From Sorex araneus (Eukaryota; Chordata; Mammalia; Eulipotyphla; Soricidae), in NCBI RefSeq assembly GCF_027595985.1, contig NC_073304.1:141120925-141184924 (forward strand): 64,000 nt of DNA, read 5' to 3'. Within the stretch, counting starts at the first letter, position 1; the number at the start of each line of letters is the position of its first letter. The notes beneath the pieces are model-generated. The model did not search any database. It had not been told where the DNA came from and worked only from the letters and a program-made list of their open reading frames with translations. Positions 9,920-20,548 of the stretch are shown piece by piece. Position numbers and translations under genes: made by a program.

Positions 9920-10525
9920 TAATTCAAGTGTCCGGAATTTTCATTCAAAGCATTTTTCCTTTCTCCTTCCTCATTGGACATTTCCCTACATATGATATTA
10001 ATTCAAAGAAACTTGATACAAGTCGCTAGATTTCTTTCACCCGCAAACTATCTTTCTGCCTTCCCCATGGTGCCCACATTTCACTGAAAGCTGCAAGAAA
10101 GCCAGAAGCATATAGCTGAATATATTCTACAGATAGAACAGAATAAAGCTGTAATACTTCACCAGGCTGAATTACTTTTTTCACTTTTCAATTAAATTAA
10201 CATTTCTATGAAGTTTGTTATTAAGTGTAATGCATGCATGAAACAGTATGAAATTGAAACTAAAGTCCAGTGTTCATTCCTCTCTCATGAGAAGGGGTGT
10301 TTGAAAGGAACGTTTCTTAACTGAGAACATATGGTGCTTGGGGAACCCTAGGGAATTCCAAGAGGGCCATAAGTGAAAAATCTGTAAATAAGGAGACCAC
10401 AGAATGAGACTAGAGCCCTAACCAGGAGGACATCATAAAGAAGCAAGTTCAGAAGGGGTCCACAAGCAAAAGATTTGAAACACTGCTCTATAGTTTAAAA
10501 ATGAAATAATGAAACTAAATAATTG
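9920..10525. other. Single-copy AT-rich sequence
   Basis: Nothing recognised with confidence. Confidence 0.4.
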
Positions 10526-10526
10526 A

Positions 10527-10556
10527 GGAGCTGGAAAGTTGGTACAGTAGGTAAGG
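10527..10556 (+). mobile_element. SOR SINE head fragment
   Basis: 'gagctggaaagttggtacag' and 'taggtaaggttggt' match only the first 30 bp of SOR, and are followed by an ACAC tract. Confidence 0.55.
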
Positions 10557-10689
10557 TTGGTACACACACACACAAACATATACACACGTTCAACTCCAAT
10601 CTCCTCCAACCTTAACACGGCCTTATTTAGAAACAATCTTCACAGTTACTATCAAGTTAACATGAGATCATATAAATTTGATGGGTCCC

Positions 10690-10995
10690 AATCCAACAAC
10701 TGTTACCTGCAGAAGAGGGAATTTTTGTCCCCAAACAGGCAAGTATGGGTTTAATGTCACAGATTGTGTAACGTCTGAGATTGAGACTGAGATTATGCTG
10801 CCACCAGCCAAGGAATGCCAAGGAGACAGAAAACCATCAAGAAGCTAAATGTGAGGGGTACAACAGATGCCCCTGGGCCATTAAGAATGAACCAACACTG
10901 ACTTTTGAATTTCTGGCATCTACAATTATAAAAGAATAAATACTTGCTGTTTTAACTCACCAAGTTTGTGGTCAGTTGTTATGACCAACTGCCTT
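10690..10995 (+). mobile_element. MLT1-type MaLR LTR fragment
   Basis: 'aaggaatgccaaggagacag', 'ctggcatctacaattataaa', 'aataaatacttgctgtttta' and 'ccaagtttgtggtcagttgtt' follow the 3' half of MaLR/MLT1 LTRs (recalled: 'aataaatttgtgttgtttta...ctaagtttgtggtaatttgtt'). An old eutherian insertion. Confidence 0.65.
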
Positions 10996-10999
10996 AAGA

Positions 11000-11445
11000 A
11001 ATAAATTCCATGATGATTCAGATTGCTATATTGAAATGCTTCTGTAGTTGATAAACATACCAGGTCTCTTTGATTATGTTCTAACTATATACAAGAAAAA
11101 GTTGTGACTTTGTAAACAGAGAAAAAATACACAACACTGTGGAAGCGCTCTGTGTCCTTTTCAGGTGGAGGTGGTTGGCACAGTACAAATGGGACACAGA
11201 GTTCTCAGAGTTTTCCACCTCCGAATCAGAGTGTCTTTGGGAAATACATAGCAGCCAGTACCTAGAGATGCCAAGGTCCCAACATCATGGTCAAGTGCCT
11301 GCACACAGCCCTCATCCCCCACAATGAAACTGAATGCCTCTGACACTTTGTTGGTGTAGAGATTGACTACAGGTCTATAGGATAAAGTCTATATGCCAGG
11401 CAACAGTGGAGAATAGTATTTAATGGTGTGGGCATAATAAAAGAG
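11000..11445. other. Single-copy sequence
   Basis: No gene or recognised repeat. Confidence 0.4.
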
Positions 11446-11446
11446 A

Positions 11447-11642
11447 CCAAGGACCAGAGCAATGACACAGCAGGTAGAACATTTGACTTGCACATGGTTG
11501 ATCAGGGCTCAATCCCTCACATTCTCTATGGTCTATTAATCCTTCCAGGAGTGACCCCTGAGCACAGAGTCAGGAATATGTCCTGGGCATTGTCGGGTGC
11601 TCACCTAACTCCCATCCCCACATCCGCCGCCCCCCAAATTTA
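11447..11642 (+). mobile_element. SOR SINE
   Basis: 'accagagcaatgacacagcag', 'acatttgacttgcacatgg', 'gtgacccctgagcacagag' and 'ttgtcgggtgctcacc', followed by 'ccccccaaatttaataaat'. Confidence 0.88.
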
Positions 11643-11644
11643 AT

Positions 11645-11970
11645 AAATAGAGACCAAGACTACTACCATTTTTATTTCCATTTGCTCTAACAAGAATCTA
11701 GGAAGAATGGTAGGTGAGTACTTAGCTATAAAATATCAGCTGTAAGGGGAACATACAGGCAGAGCCCCCTTGTAATGGGTAGATGCAGAGGGTGTCGCAG
11801 GATGAAAAGTAGGGTTGGTCTCAGATGTTCATGATGACCACTGTTGCATGAACGTTCGTGCAGTTGGAGGTGCTGAGACAAGGAACGCAGAAGAAATGTA
11901 TTTCATGGAGGGTTTAGGTTCTCTCTGATTCTTAGACAAAGGTAGAGAGCCCCATAATCTCCTTTTATTG
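11645..11970. other. Single-copy sequence
   Basis: No gene or recognised repeat. Confidence 0.4.
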
Positions 11971-11982
11971 ATCATGGAAACT

Positions 11983-12545
11983 ATTTTTTTAAATTTTTTT
12001 ATTGAGTCACCATGTAGAAAGTTACAAAGTTTTCAGGTTTAAGTCTTAGTTATACAATGCTCGAACACCCATCTCTTCACCAGTGCAAATATTCCACCAC
12101 CAAGAATCTCAGTATAGCTCCACCTCGTCCCCCCACACCCCTAGCCCCCCCACACCCCTAGCCCTCCCCACCACCCCTAGCCCCCCCTTGCCTGTGTAAC
12201 TGATAAATTTCACTTTGATTGCATTCAATATTTCAACAAAACTCACTATTATTGTTTGGAGAGTCTCCCCTAAAGTCAGACCTGCTGAAAAGGAAGCATT
12301 TGACAATTTGTTTTCCATTGCTGAGAATGAAGAGGTATGAGTTTGAGTGACCACACCTAGTGGCCTCACGGTTTTGGGTTTCTGTATTTTACTATTTTAG
12401 TAACTAAGTCCAGAGAATGATCTGCCAGGAATTGCATCACTGCAAACTTGCACTTCTCAATTATATTATATTCCACAGATGAGTGCAATCTTTTTATGTC
12501 TGTCTCTTTCTTTCTGACTCATTTCACTCAACATGATACTTTCCA
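11983..12545 (-). mobile_element. L1-related element with variant 3' UTR, antisense, target duplication seen
   Basis: Flanked by the direct repeat ATCATGGAAACT (11971-11982 and 12546-12557). On the minus strand the tail reads like the element at 19358-19656 ('gagtcaccatgtagaaagtt' region). The upstream end (12450-12545) carries the L1 ORF2-end words 'attccacagatgagtgcaat' and 'gactcatttcactcaacatg'. A C-rich 'cacccctagcccccc' repeat lies at 12130-12185. Confidence 0.8.
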
Positions 12546-12559
12546 ATCATGGAAACTCT

Positions 12560-12985
12560 TAAGGGTGCAATACAGTCACCAATTAAGAGCACAATACAGT
12601 CACCAAAGGAGTTATGGGAAGATCATGCAAAGTTCTTCTGCATACGGGAAAACAAACAGTGTAGGATCTACATACTGACAACAAACAGGCTTAAGCTGAA
12701 CCGGGGATCTGTGAGAAAAGACTGACAATTATTATAATTTAGGAAATTATTTACTAATGCAGCCAAAAGAATATGTTCAACCACATCCAAACCACTGGGC
12801 TCATCCTGGTAGCTCAGTCCAGCCCCAACAGACCACAATCCCAGTCTATTTGGCAGTAGGTAGACACAGAGCATGTGGATGCTAGCAACACAATGGTTGC
12901 TTTTGCTCTCTAGATTACCTCAAAATTCTACCAAAGTAGACTCTAGCTGGAGAGTGGTGTTAACCTAAAGAGTCATTCATCTCAA
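12560..12985. other. Single-copy sequence
   Basis: Contains near-duplicate words 'caatacagtcacca' at about 12570 and 12594; nothing else recognised. Confidence 0.35.
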
Positions 12986-12989
12986 GGGT

Positions 12990-13340
12990 CCAGTTGCCTC
13001 AAAAGCATAAAGGCATGAGTTTTATTCCCGGAGTTGTGACATGCACCAAACAAGATCCTGGCAGCTCTGCTACCTGTGATTCCCAGGGGTTGCAAGTGAT
13101 TCCCAGCTGTGCTCTAGTATGTGTGTGTGTGAGCAGCACAACTAAAGCGGTGAAAACCCTGGTGAGTGCCAAAGATGTGTGGGCACCATGCCAATGGGTG
13201 TGGCCCCTGATGAGCACGTGTGAGCCCAAAAGTGACCCCTGGAGAGCGTTATAACCAGAATGTGTATCAGCTCTGAGGACTGTGAGCCTCGGTGAGCATC
13301 ACAACTAAGCATATGAGAAGCCCAGGCATGTGTGTGACCT
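12990..13340 (+). repeat. Degenerate tRNA-SINE-like/tandem sequence
   Basis: Repeated 'gtgagc...acaact' and 'tgtgagcccaaaagtgaccc' words suggest an old SINE region or a degenerate tandem repeat of roughly 50-60 bp. Assignment is tentative. Confidence 0.3.
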
Positions 13341-13389
13341 CTCGTCACCCCAATATCCACAAGCTAAGGAAAAGGAGGGGGAGTGCCGT

Positions 13390-14215
13390 TCTTTTTTTCC
13401 CTAAATTTTATTTTATTTTTTATAAATTTTTTCATAATAATTCATTACATTTAATACTCAAACACCAATCCCACCACGATATTACCTTCCCACCACCATA
13501 TTTTGAATGTTTCCACCCAAACCCCAAATCATGTCCCCCAAAACAGAAAAAACAATTAATTTTGTATTGCTTATTATGAATAATCTGCTAAAAACTTTAT
13601 TGGACCATAAAGGTTCCTTAGAGGACAGTGTGTGAAGATTGTTGTGTTTCATCTTGGAGCCATTAAGCCCTTGTATAAGAGATTAAAAACATGTCTGTTA
13701 AACCCAGTGAAATGTTGTGTGCTACTCTTGGTACATGAGTGGTGTAGAGCATAAGATGTCCAGGAATTCTAAAATTTAGAATACAATTACACAGCAGATT
13801 CACTCATGGGTCAGTCCTATGTTTCTTTCTCCTGGCAACTTTATTTCTGAGTCTCTGGTTCATGGCCACTGATGAGATTATATGGAGCCAGGGGCAGTTT
13901 GTGGGTGTGACTGCCAAGCTGCTGGTAAACTTGGGAGCTGAGGGAGGAGCCTATTCCCACTCTGAGTGAGCTTGGAGATTTCAATCACAGGCCCCACATA
14001 CCTGGGTTTTTTCTGCAGATTCCATCATGGGGAGGCTTCATTCAAGTCTGTGGAGAGCGGCCGTGGGCATGTGGCAATTGGGTTCTGGAGGTTTTCTCCT
14101 GCCAGGGCTCTGTTAGGGAAGGGAGGGAAACTCAACCTGTCCCCCCTCCAAGTTGCCTTGGTGAAGACAGTCTGGCATGGGGTCTTAACGTTCTAGCAGG
14201 GGGTGCCATTCTTAA
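13390..14215 (-). mobile_element. Type-2 composite retroelement, antisense
   Basis: Poly-T at the left, then reverse complements of the type-2 landmarks: 'aatactcaaacaccaatcc', 'ccttcccaccaccatattt', 'tagaggacagtgtgtgaag', 'ttaagcccttgtat'. The right end carries the shared 5' module 'gagatttcaatcacaggcc' and 'aggcttcattcaagtctgtgg'. About 0.8 kb, no ORF. Confidence 0.72.
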
Positions 14216-14239
14216 GAAAAAAATAATTTGCAGAGGTAT

Positions 14240-15515
14240 GGTGTCACCAACAGGGCAATCTGTACCTGCAAGGAGAATGCATCAGCAGCTTGATGGTAAC
14301 TTCATGTTTCAGATGCCCCCAAATTGTCACTGTGCCTTTGATGGGACCCCAACAACTTGGGACCAAGTTTCCCAAGAAATTAAGAGGCCAAAAGTTAAGT
14401 ATGTGGGAGCTACACCCACAAACCAACTTCAGCTCTGCTATACAAGCTAATTTATCAACCTTACTTCAGAGAACCATAAATAAATATCCAAAGAGATATT
14501 TTATATAAAGTTGTAGTGGCTGAACATACCGGGGTAAATCAGAGGGGGTGGGTGCCCACTCAAACAGAGCCTCCAGTAGCCACTTGCTCCCACAATCCAA
14601 AATCGCCACATGCCCCCAGCTGGATTCCACTGTCTCAGGACAGACCTCACTGAGATATTAAGCTGTTGAAAATTTAAGTATGTGAGTTTTGTGACTGAAC
14701 TCTCCAGGCTTTCTTGAAGTTATGATGGGCTACCATCCTGCACTTCCTAATACTCTCAGAAGCACTGGCAGTCACCCCCACAAAACAACTGCAGAGCCAC
14801 CATGTAAGCTCTACTACTACCTTGCTTCACAGTCTCATAAATAAATCTCCAGACATAAAAAGTCTCAGTGAATCTCAGATCAGTGCAAGGCTGAAAAGAC
14901 CAGGTTAAATCAAAGTGGGCCAGGTCAGCCTGGTGCCTGCCTAAGAAGAACCCATGGCAGCTGCTTGCTTCCACTATCCAAAATTGCCACCATATCCCCA
15001 GCCTGACTCCATTGTCTCAGGACAGACCTCACTGAGACATAATCTGCTGAAAATTCTGGTATGCGAGTTTTGTGACTAAAATCTCCAGGCTTTCTTGGGG
15101 GGGAATCAGGATAGGCTACCTCCACCCACATTCCTGTACTTACAGAAGCCTTGGCAGTCACATCCATACCCCAAAGATGCCACCCAGTTAAAAAGTTACT
15201 GCAACCTTACCATCCCAATAAAAATACTGAATGCCTTGATCAAACATTATAACCTCTTAGTACCTGCATTGCAAACCATAATGCACAAAAGGAAAAACGA
15301 GAGAGAAAGAGAGAGAGAGAGAGTAAGAAGAAAAGTGTGTCCCATAAAGGGAGGGGCTCGGGGGGACAGGGGGTGTTTGGGGATGGTAGGAAGAAAACAT
15401 GGGACATTAGTGGTAGGAAATGTACACTGGTGGAGGAATGGGTGCTGGATCATTGTATGACTAAACCCCAACTATGAACAGCTTTTTAGTGGTCTGTCTC
15501 ACGGGTATTCAATTA
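14240..15515 (+). mobile_element. Type-1 composite retroelement with tandem 5' monomers
   Basis: At least two related monomers are visible (about 14525-14890 and 14890-15120). Both contain 'actgtctcaggacagacctc' and 'tctccaggctttctt', and each is preceded by a 'cagccacttgctcccac'-like segment. A GA-rich tract follows (15297-15330), then an L1-like 3' end with 'gtacactggtggaggaatgg', 'atcattgtatgac' and a 'attcaattaaaaag' terminus. The reading frames are not conserved between monomers. Confidence 0.68.
15297..15330. repeat. (GA)n tract inside composite element
   Basis: 'gagagaaagagagagagagag' sits at the conserved position just upstream of the L1-like 3' end. Confidence 0.85.
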
Positions 15516-15519
15516 AAAA

Positions 15520-16200
15520 GTTTTAATATTATTTTTCTCCATGAGCCCTGTTTTGGAGATCATCCAATGAAGAGTCCAGTAGATATGTTCTCCAAAGCAA
15601 AAGCATATCAGACTGGCCCTCAAAATAGAAAAAAAAGCCTTAGTCATTCTAACCTCCATCATCACAGACTTGAGGTAGATTGGGAAGGCATCTGTTTAGC
15701 ACTCACAGTACTCATCCATTCTAGCACTGCTGAGATACCCCCCTTTGACTTCGCTTTCATTCATCGGTCCAGGCAGGTCCTTGAAGCTACCCATGGGTAG
15801 GATCATTTTTGGAGTTGTGTGTTTCCATCACCTTGTCGACATTTCTCACATCATGTTAAGTGAAGAAAGACTGCAGAGTCTCCCTCCTGACTGGAAGGAG
15901 AAGCTGAGTCTTGTCCCTTCTACTTCAGATCTTCATCTCTCCTCCTGGTATCATTTCTCCAGGACTAACCAGAGAATGGGGTGTTAATATCTTTCCTTGA
16001 GAATAATTAAGCTTATAAAATTCTGACCCAAACTACCATGGATTCATTTTTAATTCTTCCATGCGTAGGTAAGTAACATCCTCTTTCAGTGTAGGTGCCT
16101 CCTATTTCTAACTGCATGATGTACTGGAAGGCAAGATGTGTCCCTCAGGTGTATTAAGGGAACATTTCAGAAGTATGGGGCAGTTAGAATTTGTACAATT
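15520..16200. other. Single-copy sequence
   Basis: 'cattcatcggtccaggcagg' and nearby frames show no domain; nothing recognised. Confidence 0.4.
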
Positions 16201-16209
16201 TAGTGGCCC

Positions 16210-16389
16210 TTCTCTTCCTTCCTTCCTTCCTTCCTTCCTTCCTTCCTTCCTTCCTTCCTTCCTTCCTTCCTTCCTTCCTTTCTTCTTCTTTCTTTCTTTC
16301 TTTCTTCCTTCCTTCTCCTTTCTTTCTTTCTTTCTTTCTTTCTCTTTCTTTCTTTCTTCTCTCTTTCTTTCTTCTTTCTTCTTCTTTCT

Positions 16390-16424
<35 letters not shown>

Positions 16425-16433
16425 CTCTTTCTC

Positions 16434-16502
<69 letters not shown>

Positions 16503-16581
16503 TTTCTTCTTCTTCTTTCCTTCCTTCCTTCCTTCCTTCCTTCCTTCCTTCCTTCCTTCCTTCCTTCCTTCCTTCCTTCCT

Positions 16582-16664
<83 letters not shown>

Positions 16665-16690
16665 CTCTTTTTTTCTTCCTTTCATTCTTT
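16210..16690. repeat. (CCTT)n/(CTTT)n polypyrimidine tract
   Basis: About 480 bp of almost pure pyrimidine on the plus strand, with alternating CCTT, CTTT and CTT blocks. It abuts the poly-T start of the antisense L1 at 16705. The long Ser/Phe/Leu and Lys/Glu/Arg frames are low-complexity artefacts. Confidence 0.97.
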
Positions 16691-16704
16691 CTTACTTTCT
16701 TGAT

Positions 16705-18618
16705 TTTTCATTTTTTTATTTTAATGGATAATTGTGAGATACAGTTACAGACTTACAAATTTTTGTGATTACATTTCAATCAAACAATGTTCGAGTACCC
16801 ATCCTGCTACCAGTGCCCATTCCCCACCACCAATGTTCCCAATGTTCCCTCCCGCCACCTCCACTTCTTCCCACCCCCTGCCTCTTACACATTCCCTCTT
16901 ATACTCTTTCTCCTTTTGGGTGTTATGGTTTGCAACATAAGTACTAAGCAGCCATCATGTTTGGTCCATAGCCTAATTTCAGCATGCATCTACCGTCCCA
17001 AGTGATCCCTCCAACTATCATTTGCTTAGTGGTCTCTTCTCTATCCCACATGCCTTTTCCCCCAGCACATAGGATCGGCTTCCAAGCCTTGGGGCAATTC
17101 TCCTGGCCCTTATCTCTAGTATCCTTAGGTGTTTTTCTCCTATTATGTTGCTTTATATTCCACAAATGGGTGTAGTCATTCTGTGTCTGCCCTACTCTTT
17201 CTGACTCATTTCACTTAGCATGATATTCTCCATGTTGACCCACTTATGTGCAAATTTTATGGTTTCATCTTTTCTAACAACTGCATAGTATTCCATCGTA
17301 TAGATATACCAAAGTTTCTTTAAACAGTCATCTGTTCCCAGGCACTCGTTTTTTCCAGATTCTGGCTATTGCAAAGAGTGCTGCAATAAACATACAAGTG
17401 GGGATGTAATTTCTACTGTGCTTTTTTGCATCTCTAGGACATATTCCCTGAAGTGGTATTGCTGGGTAAAATGGGAGCTCAATTTCTACTTTTTTGAGAA
17501 ATGTCCATATTGTTTTCCAAAAAGGCTGGACTATGCAGCATTCCTACCAGCATGAAAGAGAGTCTTCTTCTCCCCACATCCACACCAACACCGGTTGCTT
17601 TTGTTTTTTTGGATGTGTGCCAGTCTCTGTGGTGTGAGATGATATCTCGTTGTTTTGATCTGCATCTCTCTGACGATTAGTGGTGAAGAGCATTTTTTAA
17701 TATGTGCCTTGTGCCTTTTGGCATAAGGATTTCTTCTTTGGGAAAGTTTCTGTTCATTTTCTCGCCCCATTTTCTGATGAGGTTCGATGTTATCTTCTTG
17801 TAGAGTTCAGCAAGTACCTTGTACATCCTTGATATTAACCCCTTACTGAAGGGGTATTGGGTAAGTATTTTTTCCCATTCTGTAGACTGTCTTTGTGTTT
17901 TGGTCACTGTTTCTCTTGAGGTGCAGAAGCTTCTTAGTTTGAGATAGTCCCATTTTTAAAATCTGTTTCCACTTACTTGGTCAATTGCATTTTGTCCTTG
18001 AAGATACCTTTAGTTTCAATATCATGGAGGGTTTTGCCGACCTTTTCTTCAATATACCTCATGGATTATGGTCTGATGTTGAGGTCTTTAATCCACTTTG
18101 ATCTGACTTTTGTGCATTGCTAGGTAGAGGTTAGGTTAGGTAGAGGTCTGAGCCCATTTTTTTGCATGTAGCTGTCCAGTTTTGCCAGCATCATCTGTTA
18201 AAGAGAATTTCCATGCTCCACTTCACATTTCTTGCTCCCTTATCGAAGATTATATAATTATATACTTGAGGGTGTGTGTAAGGAATATTCAGCCCTATTC
18301 CACTGGTCTGTGGATCTGCTTTTGTTCCATTATCATGCTGCTTTAATTATTACCACTTTGTAGTACAGTTTGAAGTTGGGGAAGGTATTGCTCCCTCATC
18401 TTTTTTCCCCAAGAATTGCTTTAACTATTTGTGGGGGTTTGTTGTTCCATACGAATTTCAGGAGTGTTTGATCAATTTCTTTGAAGAATGTCATGGGTAC
18501 CCTTATAGGGATCGCATTGAATCTATATAATGCTCTGGGGAGTATTGCCATTTTGACAATGTTAATTCTCCCAATCCATGAGCATTGGATGTGTTTCCAC
18601 TTCCTCATGTCTTCTTTT
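16705..18618 (-). mobile_element. L1, antisense: 3' UTR and ORF2 C-terminal half
   Basis: Collinear on the minus strand with 26095-28000 of the L1 at 22358-28006. On the minus strand it encodes broken pieces such as '[14 protein letters not shown]' (18608), 'MPFFKEID'-like RT thumb sequence and the CxxxC/HxxxxC end ('CWCGCGEKK', 17590 region). Several stops and frameshifts make it dead. It is interrupted at 18618 by the DSCC1 retrocopy and resumes at 19832. Confidence 0.93.
18605..18618. repeat. 14-bp target site duplication, left copy
   Basis: TCATGTCTTCTTTT, identical to 19818-19831. It lies within L1 ORF2 sequence ('cctcatgtcctctttg' in the 22358 copy) and marks insertion of the unit 18619-19817. 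Confidence 0.88.
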
Positions 18619-18831
18619 CACTGTATCACTGTCATCCCATTGTTAATCAGTTTACTCGAACAGGAGCCAGTAACATCTCCATTTGTCCCAGCCCTGAGAT
18701 TTTAGCAGCCTCTCCTTACTCGTTTTTCCCAATGATTGGAGGCTCTTTTTAGGGCCAGGGGAATGAGACCTGTTATTGTTACTGATTTTGGCATATCGAG
18801 TACACCAGTCTTTTCTGTGAGGGCGGGATAG
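18619..18831 (-). mobile_element. RTE-derived SINE tail on the DSCC1 retrocopy
   Basis: On the minus strand this contains 'tactcgatatgccaaaatc', 'aggtctcattcccctgg', 'gagaggctgctaaaatctc', 'atggagatgttactgg' and ends 'gggatgacagtgatacagtg'. It is the same SINE as 34285-34560, 5'-shortened, and shares its 3' end with the RTE at 46255-46333. The target duplication directly abuts its last base, and there is no poly(A). Confidence 0.85.
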
Positions 18832-19817
18832 AGGTAAAGACATACTAAAATAGGAAATAACACTGTCATTTGTCCTTGCTTATACTATGCACATAATAAT
18901 AACAACCTGAAAAGCATAAAAATATCCTGATATAGTTTTAAAAAGTGTGGCATTTCAAAATGCTTATGAGAAAAATGCTTTAAAATATTAGACTTTGAAA
19001 GTTTGTGATACATGTAAAAAATAATTTTCTTATAACCAGCAACTTTATAAAGAAATATAGTCCAAAAGACTTGTTCTTTTAAGATATGGTTCTTCTTGAA
19101 TTATAAACTTTGATATCATTTTGCATCGAACATCGAGAATATTTAGTGAGTAATGTGCCTATGGTTTGCTTCTCCCCACACAAATCTTGGATATATGGAG
19201 CAATATCTTCCTCTGTCCACTTCTCCATACAGAGAAAAGACTATCAAAACGCTCCTGATTACCCTCAGGTAAATCATCTACTTTAAGCAAAAATATGATT
19301 TCTGGCTGGAGTGTATCCACCAAGGCTCACCTCTGAAGCTTAAGATCACCCCTTAAGAGATAAATTCCAACAAGAATAGTGAGTTCTGTGTTGAAACTTC
19401 AACAACAATAGTGAGTTTTGTGTTGAGATATGGAATGTAATCAAGGTAAAGAGAAAAGGAAGTGAAATTTATCAGTTATGCAGGGGGGGTAGTTGGGGGT
19501 GGAGGGTGGGATGTATACTGTTTTATTTTTGGTGGTGGAATATGGGCACTGGTGAAAGGATGGGTGTTTGAGCATTGTATAACTGAGACATAAGCCTGAG
19601 AACTTTGTAACTTTCCACATGGTGATTCAATAAAAAAAAAGAAACCCCCCAAAAAAAAGATCACCCCTTAAGCTGATCAAGGTTAGTTACCATTCCTTCA
19701 GGAACACTCTGTTGCCACACCTCTTGAAACTCACTGAGGTTAAATTTCACTGCATTCTGCAGTAGCATTTGGGCTGTTGCTCTGCATATTTTGTCAGCAC
19801 TCATACTGCATATTTTG
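18832..19817 (-). pseudogene. DSCC1: DSCC1 processed pseudogene (5'-truncated, antisense)
   Basis: DSCC1 (DCC1) is a subunit of the CTF18-RFC clamp loader that acts in sister-chromatid cohesion and replication. Here the minus strand encodes its C-terminal third without introns: ADKICRATAQMLLQNAVKF and EFQEVWQQSVPEGMVTNLDQ (19657-19817), LQPEIIFLLKVDDLPEGNQE (19250-19320) and KWTEEDIAPYIQDLCGEKQT through KVYNSRRTIS followed by a stop at 19079-19081. About 240 bp of 3' UTR follows, then the RTE-type SINE tail. Damage includes a one-base deletion near 19225-19232 and an L1-related insertion at 19358-19656. A 14-bp target duplication brackets the unit, so it is a retrocopy and not the parental gene. 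Identification rests on recall of the DSCC1 protein; the match is long and collinear. Confidence 0.9.
19358..19656 (+). mobile_element. L1-related 3' end inserted in the DSCC1 retrocopy
   Basis: Bracketed by the perfect 16-bp repeat AAGATCACCCCTTAAG (19342-19357 and 19657-19672). It ends 'aactttccacatggtgattc' then 'aataaaaaaaaagaaaccc', like the variant 3' UTR at 11983-12545. 5'-truncated. Confidence 0.9.
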
Positions 19818-19831
19818 TCATGTCTTCTTTT
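19818..19831. repeat. 14-bp target site duplication, right copy
   Basis: TCATGTCTTCTTTT, identical to 18605-18618. L1 sequence continues immediately to the right (ATTTC), then the SOR insertion. Confidence 0.88.
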
Positions 19832-19836
19832 ATTTC

Positions 19837-20008
19837 TTTTTTTTTCTTTTTTAGGTCACACCTGGCGATGTGCAGGGGTTATTCCTGGCTCTGCACTCAG
19901 GAATTACTTCTGGCGGTGCTCTGGGGATCATATGGGATGCTGGAAATTGAACCCAGGTAGGCAACGTGCAAGGCAAATGCCCTACCCGCTGTATCATCGC
20001 TCCAGCCC
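19837..20008 (-). mobile_element. SOR SINE, antisense, with target duplication
   Basis: Poly-T start, 'ggtcacacctggcgatgtgc', 'aggaattacttctggcgg', 'catatgggatgctgg', 'gtatcatcgctccagcccc'. Flanked by CTTCTTTTATTTC (19824-19836) and CTTCTTTTCTTTC (20009-20021). Confidence 0.95.
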
Positions 20009-20548
20009 CTTCTTTTCTTTCTTGAAGTAGCGTTTTGTAGGTTTTTTTTTTTTGTACAGGTTCTTTATCTCCTTGGTTAAGTAGATTATAGTTTCTGGTC
20101 TGGAGTGCATTGATTTTCTGAGGAATGATTGTGAATGGGATTACCTTTTTTTATATCATTTTCTTCTCTCTCAGTATTTGCATATAGGAAAGCCGCCGAT
20201 TTCAGGGTATTGATTTTAGAGCATGCAACTTTACTATACAAGTCAATTGTCTCTAAGAGCTTCTTGGTAGAGGCTTTGGGGTTCTCTAAATATAGTATCG
20301 TGTCATCTGCAGATAGTGAGAGTTTGATATCTTTCTTTCCTATTTGGAGGCCCTTTTCTTGCCTGACTGCTATGGCAAGTACTTCCAGTACTATACTGAA
20401 TAGTAGTGGTGAGAGTGGACATCCTTGTCTTGTCCCTGATCTTAGAGGGAAGGCTCTTAGTTTTTCCCTGTTGAGGATAATGCTTGTTGTAGGCTTGTGG
20501 TAGATGCCATAAAGGAACTTTCCTCAATGTAGTCAAAGCCATCTTTCT
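20009..20548 (-). mobile_element. L1, antisense: ORF2 RT-domain part (continuation of 16705-18618)
   Basis: Reverse-collinear with 25590-26090: encodes remnants of the '[10 protein letters not shown]...' to 'FADD' region ('cttgtcttgtccctgatct', 'gtgtcatctgcagatagtga') on the minus strand. It restarts exactly where 18618 stopped once the insertions are removed. Frameshifted and dead. Confidence 0.92.

Noticed and set aside
16136..16768. Long Ser/Phe/Leu and Lys/Glu/Arg frames
   Set aside because: Translations of the CCTT/CTTT microsatellite; not genes.
18652..18843. 63-codon minus frame as a functional C-terminal extension of DSCC1
   Set aside because: It lies in the RTE-derived SINE downstream of the DSCC1 stop at 19079 and is not in the DSCC1 frame context.
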